Notes: generated by a model not told the origin, from the letters alone. DNA of 64,000 nt from Dysgonomonas sp. PF1-14 (GCF_029892965.1 NZ_JARXWN010000001.1:310001-374000); one strand, 5' to 3'. Counted from the stretch's first letter, positions 27,572 through 35,526 are shown. Made by a program: numbers and translations.

Positions 27572-27747
27572 TTTTCAAACAATAGTTGAATCTTAATTTT
27601 AATTACCGTTGTAATTACAAACGTGCTTTTATAAGCAATTCAAAAGCACAAGAATACACAAATATGATGTGCGAATTATCAGCACAATTTTCATTTATCT
27701 GTTAGTATTATAACGCAAATGTATAAAGAAAGATTATAATCACCAAA

Positions 27748-27791
27748 CGTTTAAACGCTATTTAAACGTTATTTAAACATCGTTTAAACAC
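27748..27791. repeat. Four tandem 11-bp iterons
   Basis: Consensus YRTTTAAACRY repeated four times without gaps (27748, 27759, 27770, 27781). Each unit centres on TTTAAA. Spacing of one helical turn suggests cooperative protein binding, as at replication origins or recombinase accessory sites. The 464-bp gap 27527-27990 otherwise shows no supported gene. Confidence 0.8.
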
Positions 27792-27990
27792 TAATCGTTT
27801 TAATGAAAATGAAATTATCCTTGATACAGTACGTGGAACAGGTGGTTTTACTATTGATATTATTATTGATAATAATATAGATTTTAATTAAGAAAATGTT
27901 GAATAACATAATTTACTTCAAATTATACTTTTCATATAATCTTACAACCTGTGTCAAAGCAAATACTCTTTACATATTGATAATATTGGA

Positions 27991-28578
27991 TTAAAAACTT
28001 AACAAATCATATGTCTCCATCAATTCCTCAGTTCTCAATCCAAGATACTTTCTTGTCGTTTTAATATCCGAATGGTTGAACAGCTCAGACAATTTCACAA
28101 GAGCCATTTCAGAGTTATCCCCTGCATTGTTGTAAACTGCTCTGCCGAATGTCTTACGCATGGTATGAGTAGAGAAATTTTTGATGTTCAGTTTGTATTT
28201 CTTTTTCAATTCTTTGAAAATCACATTAACTCGCTGTATAGAAAAAACAGAACCCTTTTGGCTGAGAAAAATGAAACTGTCATCCGATGAAGGTTGTATC
28301 TGTGTGTAACATACAGAAATATGTTTCTTCAATTGGTCATTAATCTTGACCATACGTTTCTTTTGAGTTTTCTTTTCCACGAGATTGAGAAATTCCACAT
28401 TCAGAATATCACACCACCGAAGTTTTAACAGGTCTGAAATTCTCAATCCCCAAAATGAACCAAGAGCAATTAACAATGAGAGTTTATAGTTTTGGTCTTG
28501 ATGCAATTTTGAAATTAGTAATAGGTTGCTATCCCATTCAAGATAATCGGCAGTTGTATTTGACAGTTTTTTGCTCAT
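27991..28578 (-). CDS. Solo tyrosine recombinase (catalytic domain only)
   Basis: 195 residues with the catalytic residues of tyrosine recombinases: Arg in FWGLRISDLL, Lys in EKKTQKKR, HxxR in HTMRKTF, His in FNHSD and Tyr in RKYLG. The N-terminal arm- and core-binding domains of typical integrases are missing. This size is typical of FimB-like and Bacteroidetes invertase-type enzymes that flip short DNA segments, but I see no pair of inverted recombination sites nearby. Second recombinase in the island; its target is unknown. Confidence 0.85.
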   Translation of the reverse strand: MSKKLSNTTADYLEWDSNLLLISKLHQDQNYKLSLLIALGSFWGLRISDLLKLRWCDILNVEFLNLVEKKTQKKRMVKINDQLKKHISVCYTQIQPSSDDSFIFLSQKGSVFSIQRVNVIFKELKKKYKLNIKNFSTHTMRKTFGRAVYNNAGDNSEMALVKLSELFNHSDIKTTRKYLGLRTEELMETYDLLSF

Positions 28579-28715
28579 AATAATATTCAGTTTTATGGAT
28601 TATAGCCCAAAAGTGATTGTGATTTTTTGATTGAATTTTCGATTGCAAAATAAAGAACTCGTTTACAGTGTGTTACTAAATAATGTTCACAAATTACAAA
28701 AGTGAACATTTTAGA

Positions 28716-29045
28716 TTAGTCCAAAATTGCAATTAGGTTTTCATATTTGAAACTTCTCCATGTCTGTAACTCAATATCGAAGTAGGCTTGACAGTTGTAA
28801 TATTTGCGTGGCATACCAAAACCGTTAATATTTCTGTCTACAACTTTTTCAAGTAATGTGCCGAATGCCTCTCGTATCGAACCATCTTTCTTTCTGTATA
28901 AGAAATGTGCTGTTCCATTTACAAGTTGAAATTGTAGGGCTTCAATCATGGCTGATTTTTGAAGTGATTGATTTAGATTATAGCCATTCAAAACCATATT
29001 TGTAGCTCTATTTAATAGAGCCAAGTTGTTCATAGTTGTTTTCAT
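28716..29045 (-). CDS. SH3-beta-barrel fold protein (DUF2693/WYL_2-like)
   Basis: 109 residues; the core VNGTAHFLYRKKDGSIREAFGTL is typical of small Sm/SH3-like barrel proteins frequent in Bacteroidetes mobile elements. Probably a nucleic-acid or regulatory ligand-binding protein; function not established. It lies 4 nt downstream of a 52-residue gene and shares its promoter. Confidence 0.65.
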   Translation of the reverse strand: MKTTMNNLALLNRATNMVLNGYNLNQSLQKSAMIEALQFQLVNGTAHFLYRKKDGSIREAFGTLLEKVVDRNINGFGMPRKYYNCQAYFDIELQTWRSFKYENLIAILD

Positions 29046-29049
29046 ATAT

Positions 29050-29208
29050 TTAATACCATTTAGAAGGTTTATTCCAACCCATTAATTCATATAGAGTTTC
29101 CAATGCGTGAAATCTTGTACAGCAAGAACAAACTTTGTGTCCTTCCGAATCCCAAATTCCCCATCCTGAACCACTGCATGCTATACTATATTTTCTATTC
29201 TGTTTCAT
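29050..29208 (-). CDS. Small Cys-rich protein, 52 residues
   Basis: Begins MKQNRKYSIACSGSGWGIWD and contains HKVCSCCTRFHALETLYELMGW. The three closely spaced Cys plus a His suggest metal binding. A -7 box (TATATTTG, minus strand, 29232-29239) lies 24 nt upstream and the SH3-fold gene follows after 4 nt, so the two form an operon. An open frame on the opposite strand (29103-29348) is treated as its shadow. Function unknown. Confidence 0.65.
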   Translation of the reverse strand: MKQNRKYSIACSGSGWGIWDSEGHKVCSCCTRFHALETLYELMGWNKPSKWY

Positions 29209-29231
29209 TGTTTTATTATTTAATCACAACA

Positions 29232-29321
29232 CAAATATATGACATATATTTAATATATGCAACAAGAATCAAAAGAAAATATTACATTTATTCATTATTT
29301 GTCATATTTCTTCTATATTTG
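29232..29321. promoter_or_regulatory. Divergent promoter pair
   Basis: TATATTTG on the minus strand at 29232-29239 (52-residue gene) and on the plus strand at 29314-29321 (80-residue gene); both -7 boxes match exactly. Confidence 0.6.
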
Positions 29322-29337
29322 CAGAAAATCATAAAAT

Positions 29338-29580
29338 ATGGAAAATGAAAATAAGCAGGAAAGAACTGTCATTCATCTTGAAATGGATGGAAAGCATTAT
29401 TATTTTGGCTCTATCGCCAATCTTTGTGAATATTTTGACAAAGATGCGATTGGTATTAGTTACGGTAGTTTACGGAATTATGGACTATCGGCTGACAATC
29501 CGTATCAAAATAAGAAATGTATAATTAGAAAAGGAATATTGTTAGCTAAATCGACAAATAGAGGACGAAAGACAGAATAG
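29338..29580 (+). CDS. Small protein of unknown function, 80 residues
   Basis: Contains VIHLEMDGKHYYFGSIANLC and GISYGSLRNYGLS, and ends basic (STNRGRKTE). The layout 'beta-hairpin, then a helix with SYGSLRNY' recalls small DNA-recognition domains seen with homing or modification enzymes, but this is only a resemblance. It has its own -7 box 17 nt upstream and ends 3 nt before the convergent methyltransferase stop. Function unknown. Confidence 0.6.
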   Translation: MENENKQERTVIHLEMDGKHYYFGSIANLCEYFDKDAIGISYGSLRNYGLSADNPYQNKKCIIRKGILLAKSTNRGRKTE

Positions 29581-29583
29581 CCT

Positions 29584-31056
29584 TCAGCTAATCAAATCCT
29601 TTATATGTAGTCCCAATGCCAACGCAATTTTTTCTAAATTCAGTATAGATATATTTTGATTTCCTTTTTCTAATTCAATAAGATATTTACATGTAAGATT
29701 AGTTCTTTGAGCTAAATCCTTTTGCGTCATACGGTTTAGCTTTCTACTCCTCTTAATATTTGCACCTATCTGAGCTAATGTACTTTGAGAATTATTTTTA
29801 ATGCTGATATAGGATTTCATCAAGGTTTCAAGACGTTTATTTATTTTAAAACCTCTTTGTTCTTTTCGTCTCAAAATGCCTTCACAGGCTCTTGTTGAGA
29901 TAAAATATTTTTCATCAACATTAGTTTCAAGAAAAGCAAAGATTGAGTTTTTCTGATTGTTATAAGGTGTAGTTCCACAATTGAGAAACATACCATTCTT
30001 CAATTTCATATTTCTACCCAACAAGCAAATTTTTGTATTTCCGACATCCTGCATTTCCAATTCCTTACATATATTGGATTTTGGGAACATTGATATCCTA
30101 TTTCCAATCCAATGAATAACATTTGCAGCCCATGCGTTACCTATTACCTGATAACGAGGTAAATCACTTTTAATATTTGGCAGCTTTGTGTAATTAACAG
30201 GTAATCCCATTAATTTTTCACATTCTGTTGGTGTTAGTCGTCTCAACTTCCCATTTTCAGCCACAAAAAGAGAGCCATTGTAAGCAGATGAATTTCCATT
30301 CCATTTTTCGCCATAAGAAGCTGTTAGACAATTGCTATTTTCGTTGAATATTTCAAGTGTAACATTATCTTTGGTCAGTTGGATTGAGTTGTAGTTCTTC
30401 TTGTGTTTTTGAGAAAAAGGCAATTGATATTCTCCAGCTTCAAGTAGCATATCTACTACATTATGATGAGTAGAAGCCAAGACATAAAGCCGTTTTCGTT
30501 GTTGTGGCAACCCAAAACTCACAGCATCCAATGCTCGCCATACAGCAGTGCGTTTTTCTCCAACAGCAATACCTGATGAAGTCCATTTATTAACTTTTAT
30601 ATCTTCATTGCTCCCAATTAATTGGGATAAAAAAACACCAAAAGCATTGTTTTTGTCACTAAGTACGCCTTCTACGTTTTCCCATAAGGCAATGCAGCTT
30701 TCTTTACCTTCTGTAATCCTGACTTCATCAATAGCATCAATTATTTCAGTGAAACTTAACGACAATTTACCTCTATCATCATCAAGCCCCATACGATAAC
30801 CAACAGTGGAAAATGAGTTGCATGGAGTGCCACCGCATAATAAGAATGGGGCATCTATTTTTCTATCTCTAATCAAATGAGGCAATAAATTCATATCTCC
30901 AAGATTCGGAATATTGGGATAATGGTATTTCAATAATGCTGATGGGAATTTTGCTATTTCGGAGAACCACAAAGGAGCAAAACCAAGAGGAGTAAGAGCT
31001 AAACTTGCAACTTCAATGCCTGAGCAAACACTACCGAATGTGATGTTTTTCTTCAT
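29584..31056 (-). CDS. DNA (cytosine-5) methyltransferase with C-terminal XRE helix-turn-helix
   Basis: 490 residues. C5-MTase motifs: I FGSVCSGIEVASLAL, IV GGTPCNSFS (catalytic Cys), VI ENVEG, VIII QQRKRLYVLAS, X GNAWAANVIHWIG; the region ACEGILRRKEQRGFK is typical of phage-type Dcm enzymes. Residues ~425-490 form an XRE domain (IKRSRKLNRMTQKDLAQRTN, LIELEKGNQNISI). No restriction enzyme gene is visible next to it, so it looks like an orphan methyltransferase. A palindrome overlaps its start codon, which suggests that the XRE domain represses its own gene. Confidence 0.9.
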   Translation of the reverse strand: MKKNITFGSVCSGIEVASLALTPLGFAPLWFSEIAKFPSALLKYHYPNIPNLGDMNLLPHLIRDRKIDAPFLLCGGTPCNSFSTVGYRMGLDDDRGKLSLSFTEIIDAIDEVRITEGKESCIALWENVEGVLSDKNNAFGVFLSQLIGSNEDIKVNKWTSSGIAVGEKRTAVWRALDAVSFGLPQQRKRLYVLASTHHNVVDMLLEAGEYQLPFSQKHKKNYNSIQLTKDNVTLEIFNENSNCLTASYGEKWNGNSSAYNGSLFVAENGKLRRLTPTECEKLMGLPVNYTKLPNIKSDLPRYQVIGNAWAANVIHWIGNRISMFPKSNICKELEMQDVGNTKICLLGRNMKLKNGMFLNCGTTPYNNQKNSIFAFLETNVDEKYFISTRACEGILRRKEQRGFKINKRLETLMKSYISIKNNSQSTLAQIGANIKRSRKLNRMTQKDLAQRTNLTCKYLIELEKGNQNISILNLEKIALALGLHIKDLIS

Positions 31057-31071
31057 TTTACAAATGTAAAA
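31056..31071. promoter_or_regulatory. Palindrome over the methyltransferase start (putative auto-operator)
   Basis: TTTTACA-aa-TGTAAAA, perfect 7-2-7, containing a minus-strand TACATTTG -7 box (31061-31068) and touching the ATG. If that box is used, the mRNA would be nearly leaderless. Confidence 0.55.
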
Positions 31072-31118
31072 AATATGAAGTATAGTTCATGTTTTGACGA
31101 GACTATTTGCAAAACTTA

Positions 31119-32789
31119 TTATTCCACATAATCAATCCACTTATATCCCTTTACATCTTTATATCGTTTAAATATGTAAAGTAAATCATTAGCGTGTACA
31201 CCAAGCCCTATCAAATCTTTTTCGTTAAACATCATTGAATATAATTCTTCCTCTTTGGAAAATAAAGAATGATATTGAGAATATATATCAGATGCAGTTC
31301 GCATATAAACTTGATATGCCTTTTGGTAGATTTTTTCAGCATCTTCACATCCTTTTTCAGTTTTAATAATTGAATACTTTTCATAAAAGGCTAACCAATA
31401 GGGAGCTGACACCTTGTAGATGCTATCAAGTGCGTTTTCTTTAGTTTGGATTGAAGGTATCTCTTTACGAATATATTCGTTTAGTTCTGAAATAAGAGAT
31501 TTCTGACAGTAATCTGCTGAAATCTTTCGTTGCTCGATAGCTATTATCTGATTAAAGGCTGTCCTTTGTGGAGACCACTTCATTTGTTCACCATACTTAT
31601 TGCGTATTTTGGCACATTCAGCCATCTTCTTCAATCTCATATTTCTTGAATATTCCTGATTGCTATTAGCAGTATAGGTTGCAGTAAATTCTTGTTTACA
31701 TTTTTCTATATATTGTTCAAAAAGAACCTGAGAGATGGTGTCACTTAATAATTCTTTTGGGTCATAGTATTTTCCATAATACTTTTCATTGTTGAATATT
31801 CTACGACTAAGTAGATTACTACTATCCCTTTGAAGTGGTTTGTCGTTTGATTCATATGTGACGGTTGTGCTTTGTGATGATGAAGGTAGCAATGTATCCT
31901 GAATATGGGATATGCTATCATTTGCCTGTGAAGTAGCATCTAGCCTTTCATCTATCTTATTAAATGACTGATAGATATAAATACTAACAACCAATATAAC
32001 CAAAGAAATTAGAGAAAGAATAAATATTCCTTTCTTTGATTTTGGCTTTGTTGAAAGATAGCTTTGTATCTCGCTGACACTTTTAAATCTATCTTCTTTG
32101 TTTTTGGATAAACATCTATTTATAAATTCTTTATGTGGAGAATATATTTTTGTGTCAGATGTCTTTCTGAGGACATATTCAATAACTTTTCCAAATCCAT
32201 ATATATCGGTTCGTTGGTCAAGACTTTCTCTATTTAACTGTTCGGGAGCAGCATATAACTCAGTTTTACCAATACTTAATGATTGGTAACAATCAGTATA
32301 AGAAAAGCCAAAATCGACAATCTTAACATCATGATTGACACTTGTAATAAGTATATTATCAGGTTTCAGGTCTAAGTGTAAAATCTGCCTTTCGTGTAAG
32401 TAACCCAATGCTGACAATAGTTGTTTTATCAGCTTGTCAGCGTTGTTCTTATCGCTAAAATAGTTAGGATTAAGTTTTATGAAATCTGTTAGTGTAAAAC
32501 CATCAACATAATCAGTCAGAATATATAAACTATCTTGGTCTTCACTTTTAGATATATAGCGAACAATATTCGGATGGTCGAGGGTATATCCTATCTCAAA
32601 TTCCTTCTGAAAGGCTGATAAATAAAGGGGATTGTCAGCATAATTTTTCTTCGGGCGTTTCAGAAAATGCCATTTCCCATGAATAAGAACCTTGTATGTA
32701 TCACTTGTAGCACCATTCGACCGAATAGGCTCTATGTCTGTGAACACAAAAGGATTATTTATCTCATTGTCGAAAGAAGAACTATCCAT
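31119..32789 (-). CDS. Membrane-anchored Ser/Thr protein kinase (PknB/STK type)
   Basis: 556 residues. N-terminal kinase domain (about 15-245): Lys44 (HFLKRP), catalytic HLDLKPDN (138-145), DFG (159-161), APEQ (181-184) and DIYGFG. One transmembrane helix at ~254-274, then ~280 residues outside, Ser/Thr-rich followed by a helical domain with repeated EYSRNMRLKK-like charge patterns. No PASTA repeats. The topology suggests a sensor whose outer domain controls cytosolic phosphorylation; the target is unknown. Own -7 box at 32807-32814; a regulator gene lies upstream and the methyltransferase follows after 62 nt. Confidence 0.9.
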   Translation of the reverse strand: MDSSSFDNEINNPFVFTDIEPIRSNGATSDTYKVLIHGKWHFLKRPKKNYADNPLYLSAFQKEFEIGYTLDHPNIVRYISKSEDQDSLYILTDYVDGFTLTDFIKLNPNYFSDKNNADKLIKQLLSALGYLHERQILHLDLKPDNILITSVNHDVKIVDFGFSYTDCYQSLSIGKTELYAAPEQLNRESLDQRTDIYGFGKVIEYVLRKTSDTKIYSPHKEFINRCLSKNKEDRFKSVSEIQSYLSTKPKSKKGIFILSLISLVILVVSIYIYQSFNKIDERLDATSQANDSISHIQDTLLPSSSQSTTVTYESNDKPLQRDSSNLLSRRIFNNEKYYGKYYDPKELLSDTISQVLFEQYIEKCKQEFTATYTANSNQEYSRNMRLKKMAECAKIRNKYGEQMKWSPQRTAFNQIIAIEQRKISADYCQKSLISELNEYIRKEIPSIQTKENALDSIYKVSAPYWLAFYEKYSIIKTEKGCEDAEKIYQKAYQVYMRTASDIYSQYHSLFSKEEELYSMMFNEKDLIGLGVHANDLLYIFKRYKDVKGYKWIDYVE

Positions 32790-32806
32790 GCTAAATGATT
32801 ATTTGG

Positions 32807-32814
32807 CAAAGATA
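32807..32814 (-). promoter_or_regulatory. -7 promoter box (TATCTTTG) of the kinase gene
   Basis: Matches TAnnTTTG; leader ~12 nt before ATG 32789. Confidence 0.55.
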
Positions 32815-32822
32815 TAAATGTT

Positions 32823-33371
32823 TTACAGAATGAATAGTGAGGTTATCCCCGAAATCTTTCCTGCTGTGAATTTTCCCATAGATACATCATTTCTAATCAC
32901 ATTGGTTATGATTAGAGGATAATTGAGAACAAAATGATTTACTTCAATAGTATCATTGAGTAATAGCTTGCTATTCTCACTTCCAATAACTATAAATCGA
33001 TTGTTACCAATATATTCTATGCTTACAACTCTGTCGGGAGAATAAGTGAATCTGATTTTATCTCCTGTTTTAAGTGCTTGTATATCTATTTCTTCAATAG
33101 TAGAGAAATCTGAGTTTCCTCTTTCATCAAGACTATCTAACATCTCATCCCAATTTTTAAAATCAAGGTAACGAGCTATTGTATCAAGGGTGTACAGGCG
33201 TGGTTCTTTAATCCCTTCTATTAGTCCCAATAGCCTTTTTATTGTATTAACCCCTATACGTTGGTTGGTATGTTTCTCTATGTCGAAAGAAAGATGTTCA
33301 ATATCAGATGAATATCGAATATCCTTACCCAACTTATTTTCTAATAATTTCTTTATTACAGGAGACAGCAT
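32823..33371 (-). CDS. Putative DNA-binding regulator of the kinase locus
   Basis: 182 residues. The N-terminal ~80 (GVNTIKRLLGLIEGIKEPRLY, TLDTIARYLDFKNWDEML) match a Bacteroidetes helix-turn-helix-like family that recurs beside stress and mobile genes; the rest is beta-rich (IRFTYSPDRVVSIEYIGNNR) and may bind a ligand. The frame is open to 33422, but a minus-strand -7 box TATCTTTG (33391-33398) lies inside that extension, so ATG 33371 is preferred. It is divergent from the lipoprotein gene, with a palindrome between them, and ends 33 nt before the kinase start. Confidence 0.6.
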   Translation of the reverse strand: MLSPVIKKLLENKLGKDIRYSSDIEHLSFDIEKHTNQRIGVNTIKRLLGLIEGIKEPRLYTLDTIARYLDFKNWDEMLDSLDERGNSDFSTIEEIDIQALKTGDKIRFTYSPDRVVSIEYIGNNRFIVIGSENSKLLLNDTIEVNHFVLNYPLIITNVIRNDVSMGKFTAGKISGITSLFIL

Positions 33372-33460
33372 AATATGAGGTTTTGGAGTACAAAGATAAT
33401 CTAAAATATAATCAATTTTCACTTTGGATGAATTGGATGAAAGGGATTATTTGGATTGAA

Positions 33461-33488
33461 CTTATTTGAAATAAGCACATTACTTTTG
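33461..33488 (+). promoter_or_regulatory. Palindromic operator and -7 box before the lipoprotein gene
   Basis: CTTATTT-g-AAATAAG (33461-33475) is a perfect 7-1-7 inverted repeat, 5 nt before the -7 box TACTTTTG (33481-33488). It lies in the divergent region shared with the regulator gene. Confidence 0.55.
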
Positions 33489-33525
33489 ATTCGATATATT
33501 TTTTACAAACTAAAATTATTTATCT

Positions 33526-33921
33526 ATGAAAAAGAATTTACTATTGACACTATTTGCTTTGATTTTAAGCATTGCATTTATCTCTTGTAGTGATGATGAT
33601 ACCAATAATTCGGAATCCGAAATTACAGGGAAATGGCAGCTAATATCTTCTACTAATCCTGATTTATATGAGGAATGTGATTATAAAAGTTGGACTTGGT
33701 ATAAATCTGATGGAAGTTATGAGTATTACTTGGATTGTGATAATTCGGTAAACAAAGGAACATGGAAATATAAAGATGGATATATTAGCATAATAGCTGA
33801 TATATTTCCTATTGAGATGAAAGCAAAAATAGTATCAGTTACTTCTGACAAGTTAGTCGTGGAACTCTATGATATCTTAGAAGAGAAATACTATCAGGAC
33901 ACATACAAACGCATAGAATAG
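33526..33921 (+). CDS. Lipocalin-like lipoprotein
   Basis: 131 residues. Lipoprotein signal with lipobox FISC followed by SDDD (outer-membrane-type sorting in Bacteroidetes), then a small beta-barrel: ITGKWQLISS, TWYKSDGSYEYY, KGTWKYKDGYISI, which is the lipocalin-like pattern GxW...Y..DGtY...GtW found in many Bacteroidetes lipoproteins. Ligand unknown. The -7 box and operator just upstream suggest that the divergent regulator controls it. Confidence 0.75.
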   Translation: MKKNLLLTLFALILSIAFISCSDDDTNNSESEITGKWQLISSTNPDLYEECDYKSWTWYKSDGSYEYYLDCDNSVNKGTWKYKDGYISIIADIFPIEMKAKIVSVTSDKLVVELYDILEEKYYQDTYKRIE

Positions 33922-33987
33922 GAGTATTCTTCATTATTATATATCAACAGTCTGAGTGTATTAACAAAATTTCATATATTTGTGGTG

Positions 33988-34196
33988 TGCTTCGGCACAT
34001 ACATATTTTGTTGTACACGGAAAGTGTAGCTTAATTCTCAGAATACGAATCTGACAGTTCATAACAAGTAGAGAATAGGCGAACATTATCCACATCATAT
34101 CTCGTATATGGTGCGGACTGTTGCTTATTTCGATACTTGGAGGCTTTGTCAGAGCCTGTATTCTTCGATTAGGTTTCAGTACCGCACTTTTTTTTT
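33988..34196 (+). ncRNA. Candidate structured non-coding RNA, ~208 nt
   Basis: Promoter -7 TATATTTG at 33975-33982. Successive stems: TGTGC-ttcg-GCACA (33986-33999, UUCG tetraloop), TACAC/GTGTA (34014-34028), ATTCTC/GAGAAT (34034-34039/34071-34076), CATAT/ATATG (34096-34110). A closing stem GTGCGGACTG/CAGT(A)CCGCAC (34111-34120/34177-34187) encloses ATAC-AGGCT/AGCCT-GTAT, and a run of nine Ts follows directly, as in an intrinsic terminator. No reading frame fits. It may be an independent RNA or a regulated leader of the zinc-ribbon operon starting at 34243. Confidence 0.65.
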
Positions 34197-34242
34197 ATAA
34201 TTCAAACTTTCTTTGGTACTGCGAAAGGTTTTATGATTAAAT

Positions 34243-34602
34243 ATGCCTGAATGTGAATCTTGCGGAGCATCGTTTTCCAATTTAACAAAGTGTGAGTTCT
34301 GTGGAGCAGTTATAGCTAACACGGAGAAACCAACTGTGATTGAACAAAAGGTCACGGTGCAATTGATTGATACGGAAAGCGCAAAAAATGCTGTTAATAA
34401 GGTGAGTGACAATGTAAAGAAAGCGAACAATGCGATAAAACCATGGCTCATACTTATTGGAGGAGTATTGATGTTCATATTTGGTCTCATTATTCTCTTT
34501 TCAGATAAAAATAAATCTATATCTACATGGAGAGTAATATTAGTAATTGGAGGAGGTATTTGTCTTATATCTTCTGCTGTAAGTATTTTCAAAAAACAAT
34601 GA
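34243..34602 (+). CDS. Zinc-ribbon membrane protein (operon gene 1)
   Basis: 119 residues: N-terminal zinc ribbon (CESCGASFSNLTKCEFCGA, residues 4-22), a linker with IEQKVTVQLIDTESAKNAV, then two membrane helices (about 69-87 and 97-115). The ribbon faces the cytosol if the family's usual topology holds. First gene of a 13-gene run with gaps of 54 nt or less, 46 nt after the T-run of the structured RNA. Function unknown. Confidence 0.7.
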   Translation: MPECESCGASFSNLTKCEFCGAVIANTEKPTVIEQKVTVQLIDTESAKNAVNKVSDNVKKANNAIKPWLILIGGVLMFIFGLIILFSDKNKSISTWRVILVIGGGICLISSAVSIFKKQ

Positions 34603-34624
34603 TGAAAAAGCATATCTTACACTA

Positions 34625-34876
34625 ATGATATTTCTATTTCTTTTTTGCCAATCAATGATAACAGAAGGACTGAAAGAGCATATAAAAAAAGAAATTGTAT
34701 CTGAAATATCTAAATTGGATAAAACCATAAGAGTAGTAGATTTTCAATTAGTGTATGAGGAAGGGAACTATTATAATGGAACTCTGACAACAAAAGAAGA
34801 TGAAGAGACCTTTGTATATGACGTTCTTGTCACCTATGACGGCTCAAATTATAAATGGGAAATAATAACTGAATAA
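34625..34876 (+). CDS. Small protein of unknown function (operon gene 2)
   Basis: 83 residues, or 73 if the start is the ATG at 34655 (MITEGLKEHIKKE), which would remove a hydrophobic stub. The body reads as one helix and a small beta sheet (VVDFQLVYEEGNYYNGTLTT, YDVLVTYDGSNYKWEI). Cytosolic if the shorter start is right; the longer one adds a signal-like stretch MIFLFLFCQ. Not recognised. Confidence 0.5.
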   Translation: MIFLFLFCQSMITEGLKEHIKKEIVSEISKLDKTIRVVDFQLVYEEGNYYNGTLTTKEDEETFVYDVLVTYDGSNYKWEIITE

Positions 34877-34878
34877 AG

Positions 34879-35073
34879 ATGACGATTCTGAACAACTATT
34901 TACTTATTGGCATAAATGGGTTCATTCTGTTACAAGCGGCAGATGGAGGGGTATCCCATAGTCCGATGGGTAGATTTATAGAAGAAAAAGAGATGGATAT
35001 AGTAATCTTAGTAATAATTGGAGTAGGAATAGCTTTAATCGTATCTGCAATAAATAAATATAAGAAACGATAA
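34879..35073 (+). CDS. Small single-pass membrane protein (operon gene 3)
   Basis: 64 residues with a C-terminal membrane helix (MDIVILVIIGVGIALIVSAI) and a basic tail NKYKKR. The first ~35 residues are unlike a normal leader; the true start may be the Met before GRFIEEKE or the Met before DIVILV. It starts 2 nt after the previous stop. Confidence is limited by its size. Confidence 0.4.
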   Translation: MTILNNYLLIGINGFILLQAADGGVSHSPMGRFIEEKEMDIVILVIIGVGIALIVSAINKYKKR

Positions 35074-35094
35074 CAGAAAATAACTAAATAAACA

Positions 35095-35526
35095 ATGGAA
35101 TCAAAACAAACACAAGGCGTAAATGTACAAGTAATAGACATATCTAAAGCAACAATTGATGGGTCTGACAGTGGAATAAAGCAATGTAAGGTTATCGGGT
35201 TGATATTCAATGGAATTGGATTGTTATTTATTACAATGTTTATCCTATATCTAATGTTCACGATAGTCTTCTATTTTAACCACAAGGATGATTTGAAGAA
35301 TATTCATAGCATCGAAAAAGAAAGTTATAAATATGAATATAAATTGGAGTTTATTGATAGAGAAGTGAAAACAATAATTTCTGCGGTGACTGCTGTTGTA
35401 TTTATAGTCTTAGGTTCTATTTTACAAATAATCGCATTTAATGCAAAAAATGCAGCTATTGCCAATAATTTAAGGTACACTATGTTGGTGGAGATAAATG
35501 CTCTAAATCAGAAAATCTCATCATAG
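35095..35526 (+). CDS. Two-helix membrane protein (operon gene 4)
   Basis: 143 residues. N-terminal TQGVNVQVIDISKATIDGS, echoing the linker VTVQLIDTESAKN of gene 1, then a membrane helix (VIGLIFNGIGLLFITMFILY), a charged loop of ~45 residues, a second helix (VVFIVLGSILQIIAF) and a helical tail. No zinc ribbon. Family not recognised; the shared N-terminal pattern suggests common ancestry with the zinc-ribbon genes. Confidence 0.65.
   Translation: MESKQTQGVNVQVIDISKATIDGSDSGIKQCKVIGLIFNGIGLLFITMFILYLMFTIVFYFNHKDDLKNIHSIEKESYKYEYKLEFIDREVKTIISAVTAVVFIVLGSILQIIAFNAKNAAIANNLRYTMLVEINALNQKISS

Noticed and set aside
27748-27791. CRISPR array
   Set aside because: The 11-bp units are directly tandem without spacers; no cas genes are present in the window.
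29103-29348. Plus-strand open frame of 81 codons
   Set aside because: It is antisense to the better supported 52-residue gene (promoter, operon spacing), and its own product is a string of Ile/Tyr/Phe with no domain.
29584-31056. Complete restriction-modification system
   Set aside because: No endonuclease-like gene was recognised on either side; the 80-residue neighbour is too small to claim as one.
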